DNA of 64,000 nucleotides from NCBI RefSeq assembly GCF_030463535.1, contig NC_132881.1, positions 5,872,026 through 5,936,025 of the forward strand, given 5' to 3'. Below, in pieces: positions 22,690-34,709 of this stretch; the stretch's first letter is position 1, and the number at the start of each line of letters is the position of its first letter. Made by a program: the position numbers and the translations under genes. Origin of the DNA: Salminus brasiliensis. Taxonomy: Eukaryota; Chordata; Actinopteri; Characiformes; Bryconidae. The notes under the pieces are model-generated. The model did not search any database. It was not told the origin of the DNA and saw nothing but the letters and a program-made list of their open reading frames with translations.

Positions 22690-23610
22690 AAATTCTTAAC
22701 TAGGAAAACTTTTTGTTGTGATATTTAAAGTTAAATTGTTAATTTTTAAAATTGTTAAACTGTATCAAACACTTAACATCAAACATTTAACAAATGTTTG
22801 ATGTCCAGCAGGTTAATTAATAAAATTGATTAACTAACATTTCTATGTAAATAAAGCTTAACAGCCTGAAAATGCTTGATTTGTGGTTAAGTTGCCAAAA
22901 TAATTGTAGATGTTGCAGTAATAACAGTTCTAATAATAAAAATAGAAAGTCTGTGATAATAAATGGAATCCTTATTAGCTCATTAGCATTTCAGGTGAGT
23001 GGTAAGCTGGGCCTTTAGCTCAGCCAACCAGCTTCAGTGCCATACAGCTGGAGAGCTGCTATACAACCCCCCCCCCCATTCTGTGGAAGAGAATTACAGG
23101 CTGGCTAAGTTAGGCGTAGCTGTGTAATGATCTGGCATAACTTTTGTGGCTCGTGCTTTTGGTCTTTTAGCGCTCTGTCTGGGTGCCATTGAGGAAATCC
23201 GCACGCTCGGTACTGTACAGTGAGGGGGAGGGACGGCATTTTCCCTGCTTCTGGGTGCTGTACAATAGAAATAGGGACGGGAATGAAAAGCTCTAAGCTC
23301 ATGAATATGAACAGAGCTAGAGGACGGAGCAAACTTCCCTGGGTTTAAGAAGAAGGAGTTGGAGGTGAGATGTCTGGACAGAGTAGTCTGTGGAGTGGGA
23401 GGACACAGTCAGGACACAAATGTTTAAAATGTGGGTTTTGTGAGTTTTTTGTTCTCTGTGAACTTCTGGCCTTCTGTGTACACTGTGTGTGGTGGTGATT
23501 GTGGGGGGTTCTTTCCTACTGGTGCCTAATCCCCTTTTTCAGCCTGTGTTTACACCACATTGTCCATGGAGCCACTCCACACTGTGGTTAGGTTCAACTG
23601 AGTACACATA
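22690..23610. other. AT-rich intergenic sequence
   Basis: No gene or repeat array is seen up to a C-run at about 23067-23078 and a GC-richer part near 23220-23340. A (CA)n run follows at about 23617-23656. Confidence 0.4.
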
Positions 23611-23769
23611 GAGAACACACACACACACACACACACACACATACGCGCACACACACATACAGACACTAAGGGTGTAAAACTGCATAGACTGAGGAATCTT
23701 CATGAGTAGAACCAATTTTACGTACGTTGGAAAACAGGGGGGGGGGTCAGCTTTGCTCACTGTCTGGGG

Positions 23770-24290
23770 GTGTTCTTCACTCACTCTTTCTGGTAGATGT
23801 GCTCCAGGTTGTGCAGGTTGGTTAGATGATGCTTGTAGACCTCAGTTCTCAAATAGTGCCACAGATTCTCAATGGGTCTTTGACTTGGTCATTGTGGTGG
23901 TTCTCCCAAGCTTTAGCTTTTAAGCAGACTGACCATCCATGCTGTGATCCATCCTGTAGATGGATCCAGAACCTGTAAAAAGCAGACTTTTTGTCACATT
24001 CAACCACAAAAATGTATCCCACATTTAACAGTGTCACTGAGAAGCTTTCAGGCAATCTCCAGGTATGCTTTCTTTCAGTAAGCCATCCTCCCATACAGGC
24101 CAGTTGTTTGACCATCTCCCTCCAGTCTCAGCAGTATACTGAGCTCTGTAGCTTCTTTCAAGTGATTGTTGGCCTCTCTGTAGCTTCCCTCACCCTCAGG
24201 ATGGCCTTGTCTAGGCAGTGCCTGGGTGGTATGATGCAGCTTCCTCAATTTCCTCACAGTTGATCCCACACTGCTCACTGCGAAAACCCA
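23770..24290 (-). pseudogene. Tc1-like transposase pseudogene (minus strand)
   Basis: On the minus strand the translation contains TVRKLRKLHHTTQALPRQG-like N-terminal helix-turn-helix remnants, LSILLRLEGDGQTTGLYGRM, KKAYLEIA with stops, and farther on DQVKDPLRICGTI corresponding to the DPIENLWH-type end. Several stops and frameshifts are present. Confidence 0.8.
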
Positions 24291-24299
24291 AACACCTGG

Positions 24300-25335
24300 T
24301 TATTATTCTGCAGCCTCTTCCTGTCTTGTGCATGTCTGTAACTAATTTTCGTTAGAGCTCTTTGGGATCTATTTTCACAGCCTTCCTTCAGATTTACAGT
24401 CTTGACAATTATACTGAAATTAAGGGGGTCTGTATCCAGATAAGTGTAAGCCAGCTGTGTTCTAGTTAGGCCAGTTAGCCACATGAGGCTGTGTGTTACA
24501 ATGATTTCATCTTGCGTCTCGCGGTGGGAAACCCGTAGTAAATCACAGCCTCTTGTAGCAGACTTCTTCAGAGTGCTTTAGAGGAGACTGATTATACGAT
24601 ACATGCAGAACATGCTTCAGAAAGTTTGAAAGTTACCACCTAATGTTCCCCTTATCTGTCCCAGTCCACTACAACTACTCTTTACCTTAAAATTTAACTG
24701 GTAAAATAATTCAGATAGCTAATTTATGCCAGACAGCAATGTGGGCCAGCCTAGAACAAGCAGTTTCGCTTACTGACTGGCTAAGTGAGTGAATGACGAA
24801 CCTTGCGTGATGGTCTACATTTTGCCACAAAGCTAACAAGTATCTGAGCTGCTGAGAGGAGATGTAATCTTAGGTATGGGGTCTCCTGGCTGGAAATATT
24901 AGTGTAAAGGGAAGCGGTGCGAAGATTAGCAGCAGTCTAAGTCCTTAGTGATAGCATGAAGACTCTTGGTAGCATCACTATCCAAGGCATAATAAGCAAG
25001 CTGGTGGCTGGTCTCGGCCAGCATTGCCACCCCTCGCATTAGCATCAAGACGGGGGTGTTAGCATCGCTATTGCAACGTTAGCACCACGACTTTGCCCAG
25101 GCATTGGCACCACGGCATTAGCATTACTACCGTGTGAACCTCCAGCCTCACCCAGCATTGCTACAGCAGAGTTAGCATTTTTCATGAGTAAAATATTATA
25201 AATAATGACGGTAGGGATTTGTTTTTCATGAAACATTTGAAATATTGATCCACAAGAGGTCAAATATTGCTCACATGAGTAGCAGGAGGTTTATCATCTG
25301 AGTTTCCCAAATATTGTGAGGAGACAACAGATAAC
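24300..25335. other. Intergenic sequence without recognised features
   Basis: A run of short GCATTAGCA/TTAGCATC-type phrases occurs around 24960-25180 (loosely repeated GCATTGCCACC, GTTAGCATC, GCATTGGCACC). Otherwise I see nothing. Confidence 0.35.
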
Positions 25336-25339
25336 ATCT

Positions 25340-25628
25340 CTATCTGCCACTAAGCTACCACACCATGTGGGAGACTGGGGTTCGATTCCCAGTCTGGGTG
25401 ACTATTTACATTTACATTTATGGCATTTAGCTGACGCTGTTATCCAGAGCGACTTACAAGGTCACTCGTATTACAGAGGTGGGCCAATGTAGTGTCAGGA
25501 ATCTTGCCCAATGACTCTTATTGGTGTAGCACAGCATAGTCACCCAGACTGGGAATCAAACCCCAGTCTCCCACATGGTGTGGTAGCTCAGTGGCAGGTA
25601 GTGGTGTTATCTGTTGCGCCACACCAAC
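25340..25628 (-). mobile_element. SINE with inverted head copy (palindromic pair)
   Basis: The minus-strand SINE covers about 25405-25628 (tail TTTACATTTATGGCATTTAG, head region CACCCAGACTGGGAATCAAA). Just before it, 25345-25403 is an inverted copy of the head (CACCATGTGGGAGACTGGGG, GATTCCCAGTCTGGGTGA). The two heads could pair as a hairpin of about 55 bases. Confidence 0.75.
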
Positions 25629-25657
25629 CACCAAAAACAGCCTAGCAGGTTATAACA

Positions 25658-25729
25658 TGGAGATGCAGGGGATTGAACCCTGGACCTCATACATGCAAAG
25701 CATGCGCTCTACCACTGAGCTACATCCCT
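25658..25729 (-). tRNA. tRNA-Ala (anticodon UGC)
   Basis: The minus strand reads as a 72-base cloverleaf: acceptor AGGGATG/CATCTCC, D arm GCTC-AGTGGTA-GAGC, anticodon arm CATGC-TTTGCAT-GTATG with anticodon TGC, T arm CAGGG-TTCAATC-CCCTG, discriminator A. A- and B-box sequences (TAGCTCAGTGG, GGTTCAATCCC) are intact. The T stem pair A-T keeps base pairing where the usual tRNA-Ala, as I recall it, has C-G. Base 1 is A opposite C (usually G-C), a mismatch. A run of five T follows about 20 bases downstream on the minus strand (AAAAA at 25633-25637), suitable as a pol III terminator. It is flanked by SINE copies, so it may be an active gene or a mildly decayed one. Confidence 0.88.
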
Positions 25730-25737
25730 TCTCCTAC

Positions 25738-25865
25738 ACTATGCTGCGCTACACCAATAAGAGTCCTTGGGCCAGACTCTTAACACTACATTGGTCCACC
25801 TTTGTAATGCGAATAACCTTGTAAGTCGCTCTGGATAAGAGCGTCAGCTAAATACCATAAATGAG
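25738..25865 (+). mobile_element. SINE tail copy (+)
   Basis: GCTACACCAATAAGAGTCCT, TTGGGCCAGACTC, CATTGGTCCACC and TTGTAAGTCGCTCTGGATAA are the forward version of the minus copy on the other side of the tRNA. It ends AAATACCATAAATGAG. Confidence 0.78.
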
Positions 25866-26990
25866 AAGGAAAGTTAAATCTTTGTTGAATTCTACATCAG
25901 CGATACAGGACATCACTAAAGTGCCTTAGTGTTTTCATGCCATTAGTGTGGGTGATACTTAACTGCATAGTGTGTATTTTCTAATGTTAACTCAACCCTG
26001 TTACTTATTTAAGCAAAAATGGCACCCACAATCCTGGAATCACCCATCCACTCACTGATGGGGTTCTGGGACAACACTAGGGTGGGATACTTTGCTCATA
26101 AACAGAGAGAAAGAGAGAGCAAAGGCTATGTTTGGCTACTTGTAGAAGCTACAAGCATCCGGTGTGAAAACACATCAGATTCGAACCACATTCATAAACT
26201 ACTCCAGCCTTTCAGCTAATAACCACATGCTGGTAGCTGATAGCCTAAACACATTAATCCAATTAGGGCAAAGAAGAAAAACAAACTGATGCATTCCAGC
26301 TGGCCGAGGCATTCCAACACACGAGAGCGCGAGAGTGCGTGCCTTCGCGTTTGTGTGCGGATGGAGAGTTCTGTCACATTTGCACGACAGTGCACCCATG
26401 CCTTGGACATATGCTCCTTTGAGGCTAGCATCTGGTTTGTCGCTGAAGCACATGAATGAGTTCCACTCAGGCCGACAGTTCAGGAGGGGTTGGTTTCATC
26501 AGGTCCCTAAAGCTCTTAGTGCTGGACAGGAAGCCCTCCCTGACCAGCAGATGTTTCTCCCTGCTTTAGATTCTCTTTACGAATCTCACAGGAAATGGCT
26601 TAAGCCACCTGCCTGATTCACATGCCAATGATTAACTCAAAGAAGGGATTAGAGATTAGCTAAGGAACCCACCGCTGTAATCTCTGTTAAATCTGTGGCT
26701 ACTGTGCGAAAGCTGAAAACATGTGAAAGCTGGACATAAAGCTTCTAAAAGCTCTTTTCCAGCGATGGAGGACCTGCTGTATTACCTTCTGCATAAAAGC
26801 TACATCTGAATGAGTGGGGAAATGTTCTGAACAGTAGGTACTACACAGTACTAAAGCTAATCTCCTCTATAATGTGAAGTGGACATTAAACATAGCACGA
26901 GAGCCAGTAACCTCATATATAGTATACGCTACAGATAGCACGATAGCCAGTTAACTTAGTATAGTATACACTACAAGGCCTAAAACCAAT
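25866..26990. other. Intergenic sequence
   Basis: Nothing recognised. Open frames at 26019-26219, 26199-26453 and 26335-26616 overlap on both strands and lack protein-like composition. Confidence 0.35.
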
Positions 26991-27009
26991 GGGTAGCTCA
27001 TTAAAGCTT

Positions 27010-28700
27010 TAAAAAGAGGACCCTGGGGACATACGGGCATCCTCCACTGGGGTTAGGATGTTGTGGCCCAGGGGCTTTAAGTAGGTATAAGTTGTTAAAC
27101 CATAGCAATGTGTATGTGTGAGGGTGGGCTGCATGTAAATACCTACAAAAACATGCTGCTACGTTAATTTAGGTAACTTGGGTATCAGTTAAAGACTATT
27201 TTAAGGTTACTTTAACAGATACTCTTGACCAAGACCAGTAAAGAAACGCCTAAATGACCAAATAAACCCCTTTCAGTTTTTAATTTTTATAACAATATAA
27301 AATGACATAAATAAAATAAAGCCAGCAACAAAGGGTTTTTCCTCTCGTTCCTTCTGTCAAGCAATTTGACCGATGGTTGTGTAGATGCATGTACAAGTAG
27401 GGCAGTATTTGTGGAGCAAGGGTGGGATTTAAAGAGAAGCGTTTAAAGGTGTAAAAGTCTGTACACTAAATTTCGCAATATAACGCAACTTAAAATTAGA
27501 TCCGGACAAGAGGACATGTCCAGAAAAAAGAGGACATCTTCTTGCTAGAGGAGAAAATGATAGGACATTCCCAGTTTGACAGAAACTAACATTATGAAGT
27601 AACTTTCCCCAAACTAATATCAATCAACCAATAAAATACAATACAGTAAAAATATTGAAACCAATTGATAATCACACTGATTAATCATATTTAATGAATG
27701 TGTTTCAAACTGAAGAACTGGGACATTAATTTAAACATATAAAATAGAACATTTTCTGAATTTACTCTGATAATAAAAAAAAATCTATTATGAACTTGCA
27801 TTTGTTTTTGAAATATGCTGAACATACGCAAAAATCCTGAATTCAATTGCGGGAATAAATAAATTAAAGCTTTCCAAGGAACGTCCAGAAATCTTGACCA
27901 GACAATCAAAAAAACAAAAGTCGTAAAGTGAACTTTAAGGCTACCTGAAGTTAACAAGATATCCAGTGTTCTTCAAATAAATAAACAAGCTAAACATGTG
28001 CAGCTAACCTACTCTTTACTCTCTACTAATTAGTATTCTGAACAGTTCCTCAGTACGATGAACCATTATGACAACATGATAGCCAATGACCTTGTAGTCA
28101 TAGCCCTTGATATTTTAATATGCCACACAATACGTATTACCAGCTAGCTCACTGTTAGCATATGATTGAGTTTTATCTTGTATTGAGGTTTAAAGATGGC
28201 TGCCTCAGGACACTGGGGACACTTATGTGCCTACAGTGGTTAGGATGTTGTGGCCGAGGGGCTTAAAGTAGGCCTCAGTTGCAGAACCTAGTGCTACATT
28301 ATTACGTTAATGTATACTCATTTACCAGGACCAGCAATTGAACGTTCTGAGAACCAAGAGTTGTAACATTCAGAACGTTCACGTAACGTTCACATAACGT
28401 TCTACTAACGAAAAATTTCTTGCTGGGCTGCCTGAAGCAAACAGGATACCTAAACAAGCTAAACATTTGAAGCTAACCTACTCTTAGCACTAATGAGTAT
28501 TCTGGACAGTCTAATGAACGCTTATGGCACCATGATAGCTCATGAATTTCTAACATTCAGTTAGTTTTTGATCTCAACTGAAATGTAGATAAAACCTAAA
28601 GGTAACATCATAGCCCTTGACCTATATTACCAGCTAGCTCACTGTTAGCATGTGATTAGGTTTTATCTCACATTGAGTTTTAAAGATTGCTGCCTCACAG
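27010..28700. repeat. Locally duplicated segments (three-part imperfect direct repeat)
   Basis: AAGCTAAACATGTGCAGCTA... at about 27986 recurs at 28456; CAGCTAGCTCACTGTTAGCA at 28141 recurs at 28632; GGTTAGGATGTTGTGGCC with GGGGCTT-AAGTAGG occurs at 27052 and 28238. Spacing is about 470-490 bases for the first two pairs. The stretch between 27270 and 27980 is AT-rich and featureless. Confidence 0.7.
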
Positions 28701-29880
28701 TTTCTTCTGGGAGCAGATAAGGGCCAGCTCCTCTGGAGGTCAGAGAGTGTTGGTCTAGTGTTGGTCACATCAAAGGCTGTGCTGAGGAACAGATGGTCCT
28801 TCCTGTCCATCAAAACCCAGAAGGGCCTTAAGATAACGGCTAAACAGATAACCAGAACTTCAGTATCTGCTAGAGCTACTACCCTCCAAAGTCCTTAATT
28901 GTCCACACCAAGTCATTAATAGTCCATATGGCCTTGCTTCAGGGAAGATCTTTCAGGATATCCTCAGGATATACACCAGGATGTCCATCCAGTCCAAAAT
29001 ACCTCCACCTGGGTAAACCGAGGTGTCTTCTCTGCTGGGCAGGAAAGTTTTAACAGGGGGAATTTCTTGGGTGCCACTTTTGCAGATTTAGCATTCAACA
29101 TCTACAGTGTTACTCAGGTGCCATAGTGAAGCATGCCTGATGATTATTTTCTTCAGATCACACGACTGCCCTGAAGAAATCCATCTTCTCCTTAATAAAT
29201 GTGGTTTATTTTGGTGGGGTTTATTTTGCCCCCAACGCTCCATCTCTTCTGAGTGCAAATTTCGTATTACTTTGAAGTCTTAGCGCCGGCCACTTCCCAG
29301 GGCGGCCTTTACTTTATTGAAGTTTCAACACTTCAGGTTGCATCCACAACACTGCTCCAGCCAGCATCCTCAGCCTCAGCAGGGGGTGCCTTTTTATCTT
29401 TCCGGAGCACGGCCGCCTCAATCAGACACCTCTTTCTCCACCCTTTCTTTATCACCTCGTTCACTTGTGAGTACTTTCGCTCGAGTGTTGGGCCGTAAAG
29501 TCATCGGCAATGCAGGCACAGAGACAACTAAAGAGAGGCCTGATGGACTGTGAAGCCTGTGAGCTGTGAAAAACACCTCGCTTGCGTCACTTCTGTTCTA
29601 AAGTTTGCCGAAATTGACACAGTCCTCTCATTATCCCAAATGTAGATGATCAGCTAATGCTTGCCTGCTGTCTGAGGTTTGCTTCTTGAGGTTTGTACTG
29701 AAGCTACACTGTTACTGTTGCTCATAAGGAGTGGAAGCTTACGCCCACAATTGTCGTGTTAGTTATTCAACAAAATCGTTATTATCTGCATTATCTATTA
29801 TCTGTTCCAACAGAGAAACATATGGGAAAATGTAGGCCTCAAAATCACTGACACGCTGTTTTCTAGCTGTTCCATGTACT
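28700..29880. other. Intergenic sequence
   Basis: Nothing recognised. The overlapping + frames at 29253-29553 are Ser/Pro-rich shadows without codon or motif support. Confidence 0.35.
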
Positions 29881-29899
29881 TTTCCTTATGTTTGTTGAT

Positions 29900-30421
29900 A
29901 ATAGTATGTCACATAGTTTCAGAAACCAATGCAATCACATCATCTATAAACACCAGTGACTCGTCCGCTGATAGCCATACATGCCCATGCCATAATAGTG
30001 CCTCCACCATGTTTAACAGAAGGTGTGGTATGGCTTGTGGTCTTGAGTGTTACCAGTGGTTTGAGATAAAGCCTCTCTGTTTATGCTCATGTTGGCGTTT
30101 CTTGATTATAGACTTTGACAATGACATGCCTATACCTCCCTGAGAGTGTTCTTGACTAGACTAGATGCTGTGCAGGGGCGTTTTTTTTTTATGTTTACTC
30201 AGGGAGGGATTTGACAATCATCTAGTTGACTTCCATGGTCTTCCAGTGTTGTTCCAGTGCTTCTTTTGGTGTTGCCGAGCTCTCTAGTGTTTTACTTTTG
30301 TTTTAAAAATGTGTAATTATTGATTTGGTATAGTTCTGCTCAATTTCCAATAGGTTAAGGTGGTGTAAAGAAGCAAAAATTTAAACAACATGTGTCCAAA
30401 TACTTATGAACCTGGTTGTAT
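29900..30421 (-). pseudogene. Tc1-like element remnant (minus strand)
   Basis: CCATAATAGTGCCTCCACCATG at about 29989 is the reverse of a HGGGTIM-type transposase motif. The right end, reading ACAACCAGGTTCATAAGTAT on the minus strand, is typical of Tc1-like ends in fish. Only short decayed coding remains. Confidence 0.6.
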
Positions 30422-30659
30422 CTATTATTTCTCATTATAAGAATACTGTAAGATGACTTAACCTATTTTAAGACATTTCTGTGTTTCTCATTTTAGTCAT
30501 TTTATCGGGTTTCATTCTTATCTGCCAATGGAAGAAAACATTTGATCCAACAAATTTTTTATTTTTATACTTTAAAATAATTATAGCTGTAGAATACATA
30601 GAACATATATAAAACTGTAGAAATAACACTCGAACAAAGTAATTATATTAAATATATTG

Positions 30660-31250
30660 ACTAGATTCAGTCAGAGCTTTCATTGCTCAAGCTACAGAGC
30701 CTCATACCTTCAGCGCAAAGCCAAAGCAGAAACGTGTCTTGGCTGAGTGACCGCATCTGGGGTGAATTCAATTTGGCTGAGCTTTCTCAATGCGCTGTGG
30801 TGGGAAGAAGTAGCAAAGTCATTTAAGGTCAATTCTGTTCCTGTGTGAAATGAGAAGGCTCAAAGCACCCTGCCTTCCAAAAGCGCAGGCCTTTTCCAAA
30901 GACGCTGGGGGATACCCAATTAAATCGTAATCAGGAGAGGCGCTAGGTGGGGCTTGTTATAATGGAACCAATCCTAATCCCTGGGGTCGTAAGCAGCTTC
31001 CCGGTGCTGATGAGTCTCAAAGGATGGCCCGGTGCTTGGCTTCCACCTCCCTTTCCAAAACTGGGGCAGGTCCCAACTCGCAGGCAAGAGACCACGCTCG
31101 TGAAGGAAAACTCCCGCTTCCTCCATTAACTCGCTTCTCCAAAACAATACTACTGGTGACAAGGAGATAGCAGGAGAACTGTTGAGAGAGAGGAAGAGTG
31201 AGAGAGAGAGAGGGGATTAGAGGGAGATTGAGACAGGGAGAGAGAGAGTG
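30660..31250. other. Non-repetitive block, candidate regulatory DNA
   Basis: There is no repeat family and no coding structure. It contains homeodomain/OTX-like words (CCAATTAAATCGTAATC at about 30916, CCTAATCCCTGGGG at about 30971) and ends in a (GA)n-rich stretch. The 30947-31162 frames on both strands look like shadows. Confidence 0.25.
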
Positions 31251-31619
31251 GGTGGGCTAATTGAGTTAAAAGCAACAGAAACATGTTGGAAAGCAATACT
31301 GGGGAAATGTCAAAGACTGCAGGCCACAGGCATCTCCAGTGTTCGGGAGGGGGTGTAAAAAGGTTGGGTTCATTTGGAAATTACAGACCTTTCCTACTAG
31401 GAAGTGTTTGTGCAAGTTCTTCATTCCATACCATACACAACAGTTCAGGACCCAAATTTACTCCAAATTGCTTGATGTTGTCAATTAATCTATAAAATAA
31501 TTGTGTCTTGTAAAAAGTTTCTGTGTTTAATACAGTCAACATTTGGAGCCAGATATCCAGACCCAGATTAAGACTAAGTCCTGCCACTCATAGCAAAAAG
31601 CCCAAGGCTCAAGGGTTAT

Positions 31620-32410
31620 ATAGTCAATGCAATGGCTCTACAATCTCCAAACACTTTATTAGAAAGACTGCACTAGTACAGGGTAGGTCCTCCCTTTGCT
31701 TTCAAAACAAGATGTTGAAAACAGTCCTTTGAGATTCTGGTCTATTGAGGCATGATTGCATCACATGTTTCCTGGAGATGTTTCAGGAGCACTTTCATAC
31801 TAGGAATCTTGCCATTTTACCACATCCCAAAGGTGTTCCAGATCCGCGACTGGGGAGATCACTGAAAAACACCAAACTCATTGTCAAGTTCCTGAATCCA
31901 GTTTGAGACGCCTTTGGCTTTGTGACATGCTGGAGGTAGCCGTTAGAAGATGTGTTTGCTGTGGTCATGAAGCGATGAACATGGTCAGCAGCAGTACTCA
32001 AACAGGCTGTGGCGTTCAAGCAATGATTGATTGGTGTTAACGAGCCCAAAGTGGGCCAAGAAAACATTCCTTACACCATTTACACCACCTCCATCAACCT
32101 GGACTGTTGACAGAGGGCAGGTTGAGTCCATGGATTCATGGTGCTGGTGCCAAATTCTGACCCTACTATCTGTGGGTTCCTCAGCAGAAATGGAGATTCA
32201 TCAGACCAGTCTTCTACTGTCCAGTTCTGGTGAGCCTGTGGTGAGACTGCAGCCTCAGCTTTCTGTTCTTGGCCGACAGAACTGGAATCTGACGTGGTCT
32301 TCTGCTGTTTGATGTGTTGGATGTGTTTGGCATTTTGGGATCCATTTCTGCTCACCACACTTGTATAGAGTGTTTATCTGTCAGCAGAACTGTCATTTCC
32401 AATTCCCACA
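31620..32410 (-). pseudogene. Tc1-like transposase pseudogene (minus strand)
   Basis: The minus strand contains MFSWPTLGSLTPINHCLN, then ADHVHRFMTTANTSSNGYLQ and a decayed NEF/WNTFG-type end, corresponding to the second half of a DD34E Tc1 transposase. Stops interrupt it at both ends. The 90-codon frame at 31795-32067 is a fragment. Confidence 0.8.
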
Positions 32411-32419
32411 CGGGAGCTA

Positions 32420-33280
32420 GGACGTCCCCTGTAACACAATGCCGCTAGTGCTGGGAATGTGCAGGTAAATGGTCTTGCCTGTCTTATATATGACTATAAA
32501 GGACATAAATCTGCCAATATCCTGCAAGGATGTCCACCAAAACGTCTGCTAAGCTATAAAACAACTTATTAAAAACTTCCACTCTACCCAAGTCTAGATG
32601 TCTGTGATCCCTGGATAGCCTCCAAGTGGGTTGATTGAAGTTTGGACTCCTCAACAGCAGCTGAAGACCCATCCAGAACTGTTGTGTTGGCACAGACGGC
32701 TCCGACACCAGCAACAGGATACAACTTCCTTCACACTCACTCAAAAACACCCTAACACTCTCTATAGTGGGCTGAACCCTCAGTCAGCTGGAGAGGTCAA
32801 AAGTCCAAGAAGGGTCTCACATGAGGCCTGTGGAATTGTCCGTCTGAGCAATACTGTGGGATCCTCTATGAAACTTAATACAGAAGTGAGAGTGCTGAAG
32901 GATACCTCTAACAGGTGATGAGCGACACACTCAGAAGAGCGCCAAGCTATTCAAACCCTTCGCCGTAATTTACGGGTGCTAGAGAGAAGGTTTCCATCTG
33001 CTGAGACACAAGGCAAAGGAATGGATTCTAAACTAGGATGGAAAACATGGCAATAGGGCTCCTCAAAAAGGGTCCTTTGGAGTCATGTCATAGAAGAACC
33101 TCATTTGGACGGATAGATTGGCCACCACTTTACACCTTGGGCAAGGCTCCTACTGCTACATTGCTTTGGATGAAAGCTTGAGCCAAATACTATAAATGTA
33201 TAGTAGGGGTAGTGTGGGGGTTACGCTGCTGCCTTCCAGATTGGGGTCCAATATCCCTACTCTGGCAAAAATTCCGCACC
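32420..33280. other. Intergenic sequence
   Basis: Nothing recognised; the frame at 32631-32918 has no family features. Confidence 0.3.
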
Positions 33281-34706
33281 CTGTTTACACCTGGTCTCTG
33301 CATGTGACTAGTATCTGGATTATATCCTGATAAGATTTTAGCTACATGCCCCAGATAACAGGCCCATGTGGGGCCTGTATGGTTAGCCCAACTATGACCC
33401 GAAACGATTGGTCAATGGGTTACATGTTGGCCCCACATATGGATGCCCACCAGGGTCAATGATGAGACCTGGAGTTATTACACTGCACATGGGGCCTAGA
33501 TGGGACCCATATGAGATTAAGATGGGCTCTAACGATGGAGACCACTTGGGAAACCTAAGTGGGTCCCAGTAACAATACATGTACAAACCCACTCTAAGTC
33601 CATGCCTACCTGGAACCTACCTAGCCCATGTTCCAGATCCAGTGACTCCTTGTCAAATTCCGTTAGGAGATGGTACATTGAGATTTCAGGGCATTCGCAC
33701 TGGGTAAGCAAATGTGCCTCCATCGCAACCAGTTGTTTATCTGTTTGGTGTCTTCCTGTGCTGTGTTGAAGATGGTGGCTGTCTCAAAATATGCAATTTT
33801 ACATTCCCTGATGCAAGCTTTTACATGCTGTAGTCATTCATGATTATCTTCCTCTGCAGACACGGATCACATGCTCAGCGTTCAAGACGTTTCATTGTAC
33901 TGGGAGGGGTTTTGATTTACGCTGCTATAACGTGGCTCAAATGTGTCGCTGACCATCTCCTGAACTGGTTTGAGTGATGGGATTTGAATCTGGTTTAAAT
34001 GAGTCTTAGTTTTAAGAAGCTCGGCCTTATCCAGACATAATCCGGATACTGAAGACGCATGAAGTAACCAGGTGTAAACAGACTCCTGGCATTAAAATGT
34101 GTGAATCGGTGATCGGATCTTGTTCGGATTTCACTCGTCTGCATGAAAAGCCAAGTGTAAACATCCCCAAGACGCATTAAGACCGGATTACCATTGTATC
34201 ACTAAAACCACTTTCGGAGGTGGTCGGAGACGGATCTCGCCCACATTTATAAGAAGTGTAAACGCATGAATGTGTTTCCAGTGATCGGATTTCTTCAGGC
34301 AAGTGGAAATACGCATGTAACATGCATAACATGTAACGAGTAATAACTCCCTCGCTGTCTCCTGCTGTGTGCGTGTGCGCTAATGCTTATCTACCGGTAC
34401 GTGAGCGCAGTATTATCACATTTTCTGACCGAGCCTGTACGGATTTTATGGGACTGCAATGACTGACTATTGTTCCTCTGTGTTGTAGAACCCCATTGTT
34501 CCTCTTAACTGCTTACAGTCTCCCAGAGCAGGACAATTTTGATGAGAAACCGCTGAAACGGAAATGAGAGATCTGATCACACTGGAGATGCGTTTTAGTG
34601 TTGTGAAGTGAAGTGAAGTGTAAACAGAATCCGGTCAAAGTAAATCCAGATAGTCTCATACTCGCATACAAAGCGCATGTTAACGCCAGGTGTAAACAGG
34701 CCTTGG
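33281..34706. mobile_element. Nested MITEs with TGTTTACACCTGG termini
   Basis: CTGTTTACACCTGG with CTGGATTATATCC at 33288-33330 is mirrored by ATAATCCGGATACTGAAGAC and CCAGGTGTAAACAG ending at about 34082, and again by ATCCAGATAGTCTC and CCAGGTGTAAACAGG ending at 34703. These are terminal inverted repeats of one or two related elements. Confidence 0.65.
33355..33650. repeat. Dispersed repeat (CATGTTGGCCCCACATATGGATGCCCA core), copy 1
   Basis: GGCCCCACATATGGATGCCC, CACTGCACATGGGGCCTAGATG and GGGTCCCAGTAACAA recur in order at 44625-44925. It lies inside the TGTTTACACC element, so it inserted later. Confidence 0.8.
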
Positions 34707-34709
34707 GAA

